A DNA stretch of 64,000 nt from Sphingomonas palmae (GTDB lineage Bacteria; Pseudomonadota; Alphaproteobacteria; Sphingomonadales; Sphingomonadaceae). The notes under the pieces are model-generated. The model had not been told where the DNA came from. It was given only the letters and a program-made list of their open reading frames with translations, and searched no databases. The stretch lies in assembly GCF_900109565.1 (NCBI RefSeq), contig NZ_FNZZ01000001.1:806001-870000 (forward strand), in the 5' to 3' direction. Shown in pieces: positions 60,468-64,000 of this stretch (position 1 is its first letter; each line of letters begins with the position of its first letter). A program made the translations under genes and the position numbers.

Positions 60468-60860
60468 CTAGCGACGGCGGAACGACGCGCGCGCGACCAG
60501 CATGCCAAGCCCTAGCAGCACGATCGGCGCGACCCACAGCGGCCACGTCGTGCCTCCGACCGGCGGGTCGAACGTCACGTAGTCGCCGTAGCGCGCGATC
60601 AGCCACTGGCGAACCTCGTCGGGTCGCTCGCCGCCGGCGATCCGCTGCCGCACCAGCGCGCGCATGTCGCCAGCCATGTCGGCGTCCGAGTCCGCGATCG
60701 ACTGCCCCTGACAGACGAGGCAGCGCAGCGTCGCCATCAGGGCGCGCGCCTCCGCTTCCTGCGCCGGATCAGGCAGCTGCGTATAGGCGAGCGCGGCGGG
60801 CGGTCGCTGCGCCATCACGGGTGCCGCGATCAGCGCGAGCGCGAGAACGAACTTCCTCAC
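60468..60860 (-). CDS. ccmH: Cytochrome c maturation protein CcmH
   Basis: CcmH (130 aa) holds the apocytochrome in reduced form for heme ligation. It has a signal peptide (residues 1-17), the redox motif LRCLVCQGQSIADSDA (C47, C50), and one C-terminal transmembrane helix near 105-122. This is the short CcmH form that lacks the TPR domain of CcmI; no ccmI is present nearby. It overlaps the dsbE stop by 4 nt (ATGA). Confidence 0.92.
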   Translation of the reverse strand: MRKFVLALALIAAPVMAQRPPAALAYTQLPDPAQEAEARALMATLRCLVCQGQSIADSDADMAGDMRALVRQRIAGGERPDEVRQWLIARYGDYVTFDPPVGGTTWPLWVAPIVLLGLGMLVARASFRRR

Positions 60861-61402
60861 TCGGCCCCAACCTCAGCCTCGGCCAACGCCTGCTGCAACC
60901 GCGCGACATCCTCGGGGCGGATGTCACCGACGTGCTGCATGCGGATCACGCCGCGGCCGTCGATCACGAACGTCTCCGGCACCCCCGACGAGCCGAGCGC
61001 CAGTTGCAGCCGGCTCGTCGCATCGTCGCCGATCCGCGCGTACGGGTCGCCGTTGCGCCGCAGGAAACCGGTGATCGCCGGCCCCGTGTCACGGATCGCG
61101 ACCGCGTCGATCGGCACGCCCGCCGCCTTCAACGTCATCAGCTGCGGCGCCTCGGCGATGCAGGGGATGCACCAGCTCGCGAACACGTTGAGCAGCCGCG
61201 GCTTGCCCTGCCTGAAATCCTTGTCCGACAGCCCCGGCTTGCCCGGCACGATCGGCGGCAGCGTGAACGCGGGCAGCGGCTTGCCGACCATCGCCGAGTG
61301 CACGGTGCGGTCCGCGGGCAGGTACAGCCCCCACATCACGACCGCGACGATCACGCCGAACGCGCACAACGGCAGCCAGACGACCCACCGCTTGCCGCTC
61401 AC
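60857..61402 (-). CDS. ccmG: Thiol:disulfide interchange protein DsbE/CcmG
   Basis: This 181-aa membrane-anchored thioredoxin has TM near residues 7-27, an active site at C78-I-P-C81 (FASWCIPC) and the GVPETFVIDGRGVIR segment with the cis-proline near 145-155. It reduces CcmH or apocytochrome c in the periplasm. A GTG start overlaps the ccmF stop (GTGA), fixing the start. It is one of two thioredoxin-fold proteins in the window. Confidence 0.92.
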   Translation of the reverse strand: MSGKRWVVWLPLCAFGVIVAVVMWGLYLPADRTVHSAMVGKPLPAFTLPPIVPGKPGLSDKDFRQGKPRLLNVFASWCIPCIAEAPQLMTLKAAGVPIDAVAIRDTGPAITGFLRRNGDPYARIGDDATSRLQLALGSSGVPETFVIDGRGVIRMQHVGDIRPEDVARLQQALAEAEVGAE

Positions 61403-63333
61403 GCGTACCACTCCATCTCCGCGCGTCGCCGCCGCTTCATCCACCCGCGCCGCTGGTGCCCGACGATCGACAGCGCCCCACCCGCGGCGATCATCGCGCC
61501 GCCCAGCCAGATCAGCGTCACGAACGGCTTCCACCACAACCTGAGCTGCCAGCGCCCGTCGTCGCCCAGCGCGCCCAGCACGGTGTAGAGCTGCCCGCCC
61601 GCCAGCGTCGCGATCGCGCTCTCGTTGGTCGTCGTCACCGGCGTGGTGAAATAGCGCACCTGCGGGCGCAGCACGAATGGCGCGTCTTCGCCCTCGCGGA
61701 CCGACAGCCTGGCCTCCAGCGCGGTCCAATTGTCACCGATCACCGGGCGCACGCCGTCCAGCGTCACCGTGAAACCCGCCACCCGCACCGGATCGCCGAC
61801 GTACACCGCCGCCAGCCGCTCGGTCGTGAACGCGCTCGACGCTGCCATTCCCGCGAGGCTCACCGCTACGCCTAGATGCGCCACCACCATGCCCCACAAG
61901 GTCAGCGGCGCGCGGCGCAGGTTGCGCTTCGCCAGCGGCGCGACGCTCGCCACCGCCAACCCCGCGGCGAGCCCGATCCCCGCGGTCGGCAGCACGCCGA
62001 TCCAACCGCCCAGCACGAACACGCCGACGCTCGCGAACAGCGCGGCCGCGATCGGCCATTGCAGCCGCTCGATCACCGCGCCGACCTCGTCGCGTCGCCA
62101 CCGCATCAACGGCCCCGCCGCCATCACCGCGACGAGCAGCAGCGCGAGCGGCCCGACCGTCTTGTCGAAGAACGGCGCCCCGACCGACAATTGCACCCCC
62201 ATCGCGCCCGCGACGATCGGGTAGAAGGTCCCGATCAGCACCACGCCCAGGATCACCGACAAGAGCAGGTTGTTGACCACCAGCGCACCCTCGCGGCTCA
62301 GCGGATCGAACAGATTGCCCTGCCGAACCGTCCCGACACGCGCGCCGAACAGCGCCAGCGCGCCGCCGATGTAGATCACCAGCAACGCGAGGATGAAGCT
62401 GCCGCGCGTCGGATCGACCGCGAAGGCATGGACGCTGGTCAATATACCCGATCGCACCAGGAACGTGCCGATCATGCTCATCGAGAATGCGACCACCGCC
62501 AGCATGATCGTCCACGCGCGCAATCCATCGCGCGTCGCCAGCACGCTGACCGAGTGGAGCAATGCGGTCGCCGCCAGCCACGGCATCAGGCTCGCGTTCT
62601 CGGTCGGGTCCCAGAACCACCACCCGCCCCAGCCGAGCTCGTAATAGGCCCAGTACGACCCCGCGGTGATCCCCAGCGTCAGGAACACCCACGCGCCCAG
62701 CACCCACGGCCGCATCGCGCGTGCGAACACCGGCCCCACGTCGCGCGTGAGGAGCGCCCCGACCGCGAACGAGAAGGCGACCGATAGACCGACGTAACCG
62801 GCGTAGAGCGTCGGCGGGTGGAATGCCAAACCCGGGTCCTGCAACAGCGGGTTCAGCCCCGCGCCGTCCGCCGGCGCCGGATCGGCGCGCGCGAACGGGT
62901 TGGAGGCGAACAGCAGGAACGCGTAGAACCCCAGCGCGATCGCGGCCTGCGCGCCCAGCGTCGCGATCAGCGTTCGCTCGGGCAATCGCCGCTCGAACTG
63001 CGCGACCGCGGCACCCGCCAGCCCAAGGATCGTCACCCAGAGCAGCATCGAGCCTTCGTGATTTCCCCACGCGCCCGCGAACTTGTACAGCCACGGTTTG
63101 GCCGAATGGCTGTTCGCCGCCACCAACGCCACCGACATGTCGGAGGCGAGAAAGCACGCGATCAGCGCCGCCATCGCGAGCGCGACGAGCGCGCCCTGCA
63201 CGATCGCCACCGGCCGCATCGCCGCCGCCACGTCGTCGCGTCCACGCCGAAGCGCGAGTCCGGACAAGGCGATCTGCAACACCGCGAGCGTCGCGGCGAA
63301 CCAAAGGGCGGCAAGGCCGAATTCGGCCGTCAT
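61399..63333 (-). CDS. ccmF: Heme lyase CcmF/NrfE family subunit
   Basis: CcmF (644 aa) is a polytopic membrane protein with many hydrophobic helices and the WWD-like signature GWGGWWFWDPTENASLMPW near residue 240, which handles heme. The paired loops TANSHSAKPWLYKFAG near 75 and NPLLQDPGLAFHPPTLYAGY near 160 are family-specific. It ligates heme to apocytochrome c with CcmH. No ccmE is adjacent; the upstream neighbour is an anti-sigma factor. No clear ribosome-binding site precedes the ATG. Confidence 0.93.
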   Translation of the reverse strand: MTAEFGLAALWFAATLAVLQIALSGLALRRGRDDVAAAMRPVAIVQGALVALAMAALIACFLASDMSVALVAANSHSAKPWLYKFAGAWGNHEGSMLLWVTILGLAGAAVAQFERRLPERTLIATLGAQAAIALGFYAFLLFASNPFARADPAPADGAGLNPLLQDPGLAFHPPTLYAGYVGLSVAFSFAVGALLTRDVGPVFARAMRPWVLGAWVFLTLGITAGSYWAYYELGWGGWWFWDPTENASLMPWLAATALLHSVSVLATRDGLRAWTIMLAVVAFSMSMIGTFLVRSGILTSVHAFAVDPTRGSFILALLVIYIGGALALFGARVGTVRQGNLFDPLSREGALVVNNLLLSVILGVVLIGTFYPIVAGAMGVQLSVGAPFFDKTVGPLALLLVAVMAAGPLMRWRRDEVGAVIERLQWPIAAALFASVGVFVLGGWIGVLPTAGIGLAAGLAVASVAPLAKRNLRRAPLTLWGMVVAHLGVAVSLAGMAASSAFTTERLAAVYVGDPVRVAGFTVTLDGVRPVIGDNWTALEARLSVREGEDAPFVLRPQVRYFTTPVTTTNESAIATLAGGQLYTVLGALGDDGRWQLRLWWKPFVTLIWLGGAMIAAGGALSIVGHQRRGWMKRRRRAEMEWYA

Positions 63334-63430
63334 GCGGGGAAAGGATCGAAGCTCACGTCGCCCGCCGCCTTACCCGCGCTCGCGTCGGAGAACCAGCGCG
63401 GACACGCTGCATCGAGTGGCGATCTCGCCG

Positions 63431-64000
63431 CTACACCGTGGTGACCACACCCGCGAAGATCACCGGCCCCGTCGGCTGGCCGGTCGGCGATCCACCCACT
63501 GGCTCGATCGACACCGCCAGCTGGTCTCCTGCCGCGGGCAGGTTCGACTGCTGCAAGCGAACGTACGCCTGCGACGCGCGCGACAGCACGCCGAGCGGCA
63601 CGGGCGCGCCACCGGCCGGAATGCGCCACAATTGCGCGCTACGCCCATCGGGCACCGCGATGCTCGCGGACAGCCGTAGCCGCGCCGCGTCGCGCTCGAG
63701 CAGGACCGTGACCGGCTGCTTCGTCGATCCGGTCGTCGGCAGCAGCGATGCAACGAGTGGCCGCGTTGCCGTCGCGACCTGCGGCGCGGGTGATGTCGGG
63801 ATCGGCGGCGTCGCCGGGATCATCAAGGCGACGATCGACGCCGCCAGCGCGCCGAGCGCGCCGCCCAGGCCGAGCAGACGCCATTTCGCCCCCGCTCCAG
63901 CTCGGCCCCCGTGCGCGCCGATTGTCGGCACGTCGAGCCGCGCGTCGATCCGCTCGCGCAGGTATGACGGCGGCTCCACGTCGCCGACTTGCGCGAACAG
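63431..64000 (-). CDS. Anti-sigma factor, RskA C-terminal family (partial at right edge)
   Basis: This is the C-terminal ~189 residues of an anti-sigma factor: VEPPSYLRERIDARL precedes a transmembrane helix (~35-55 of the visible part) and a periplasmic domain with SAQLWRIPAGGAPVPLGVLSR, typical of RskA-like proteins that hold ECF sigma factors. The reading frame stays open to base 64000, so the N-terminal sigma-binding part lies outside the window. A GTG at 63979 would otherwise give 182 aa. The cognate ECF sigma gene is probably just beyond. Confidence 0.82.
   Translation of the reverse strand: MFAQVGDVEPPSYLRERIDARLDVPTIGAHGGRAGAGAKWRLLGLGGALGALAASIVALMIPATPPIPTSPAPQVATATRPLVASLLPTTGSTKQPVTVLLERDAARLRLSASIAVPDGRSAQLWRIPAGGAPVPLGVLSRASQAYVRLQQSNLPAAGDQLAVSIEPVGGSPTGQPTGPVIFAGVVTTV

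Noticed and set aside
59084..61588. 834-codon plus-strand frame over the P450 and ccm genes
   Set aside because: It is antisense to well-supported genes with clear motifs; its product is arginine/histidine-rich without recognisable features.
63334..63430. Possible ccmE remnant between the anti-sigma gene and ccmF
   Set aside because: A short open frame ends in ATGA overlap with ccmF, but its 32 codons show no CcmE heme-binding motif.

Overview
The window is GC-rich, densely coded chromosomal DNA. It most likely comes from an alphaproteobacterium of the family Sphingomonadaceae, close to Sphingomonas. The family-level call rests on gene content and order: zapA-6S RNA-5-formyl-THF cyclo-ligase-DUF2842, an efp/thiE/class I aldolase/pgk/gap block beside nuoABC, the DUF1013 regulator TrcR, DUF1192, a HisKA_2 kinase and a large TonB-dependent receptor. 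No insertion sequence, prophage, CRISPR array or rRNA is visible. No stretch above 300 bases lacks a gene.

Layout. 1-1149 (minus): start of the complex I operon nuoA-nuoB-nuoC, with nuoC cut by the window edge. 1315-9264 (mostly minus): IMPase-family phosphatase, efp, M23 peptidase, thiE, class I aldolase, a RHH/MazF toxin-antitoxin pair, a plus-strand TlpA-like thioredoxin, then pgk, a MOSC protein and gap. 9388-10848 (plus): a small coiled-coil protein, zapA, 6S RNA, 5-formyl-THF cyclo-ligase and DUF2842. 10892-11191: two tRNA-Asp genes, each with its own promoter. 11188-15002 (minus): AI-2E-type permease, Crp/Fnr regulator and acyl-CoA ligase. 15137-23388 (plus): a lipid/acyl catabolic run (serine hydrolase, bifunctional enoyl-CoA hydratase/3-hydroxyacyl-CoA dehydrogenase, amidase, two acyl-CoA dehydrogenases, TesB thioesterase) punctuated by palindromic repeats that supply ribosome-binding sites. 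23392-25101 (minus): a pterin operon folE-SDR-folB. 25310-28865: TonB receptor, DUF2945 and tRNA-Arg. 28984-31998: PilZ-like protein and an FrhB-like/pyruvyl-transferase pair. 32080-37298: nitroreductase and a second acyl-CoA set (thiolase, SDR dehydrogenase, enoyl-CoA hydratase, three hotdog thioesterases). 37326-38585: PQQ sugar dehydrogenase lipoprotein. 38691-46474 (plus): the rimP-nusA-ylxR-infB-rbfA operon carrying two extra genes, a tautomerase and a nuclease-fold DUF6998 protein, followed by tdk. 46670-48982 (minus): clpA. 49216-53831: DUF1192, quinone oxidoreductase, a small membrane protein, a PlcP-type phospholipase plus GT4 glycosyltransferase operon, and trcR. 54047-59028 (plus): MBL hydrolase, exonuclease and a three-gene two-component cluster. 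59033-64000 (minus): anti-sigma factor (partial), ccmF, dsbE/ccmG, ccmH and a cytochrome P450.

Most striking signal: upstream of the plcP-like/agt-like operon, six GTCRC pentamers sit at an exact 11-bp period (50973-51032). This is the geometry of tandem PhoB boxes. With the two gene families, it suggests phosphate-starvation membrane lipid remodelling under an unusually long PhoB array. Other notable points are MITE-like palindromes whose ends provide start-site Shine-Dalgarno sequences, a clean operator palindrome for the toxin-antitoxin pair, a long same-strand overlap of the MOSC gene with pgk, and extra genes embedded in the translation operon.
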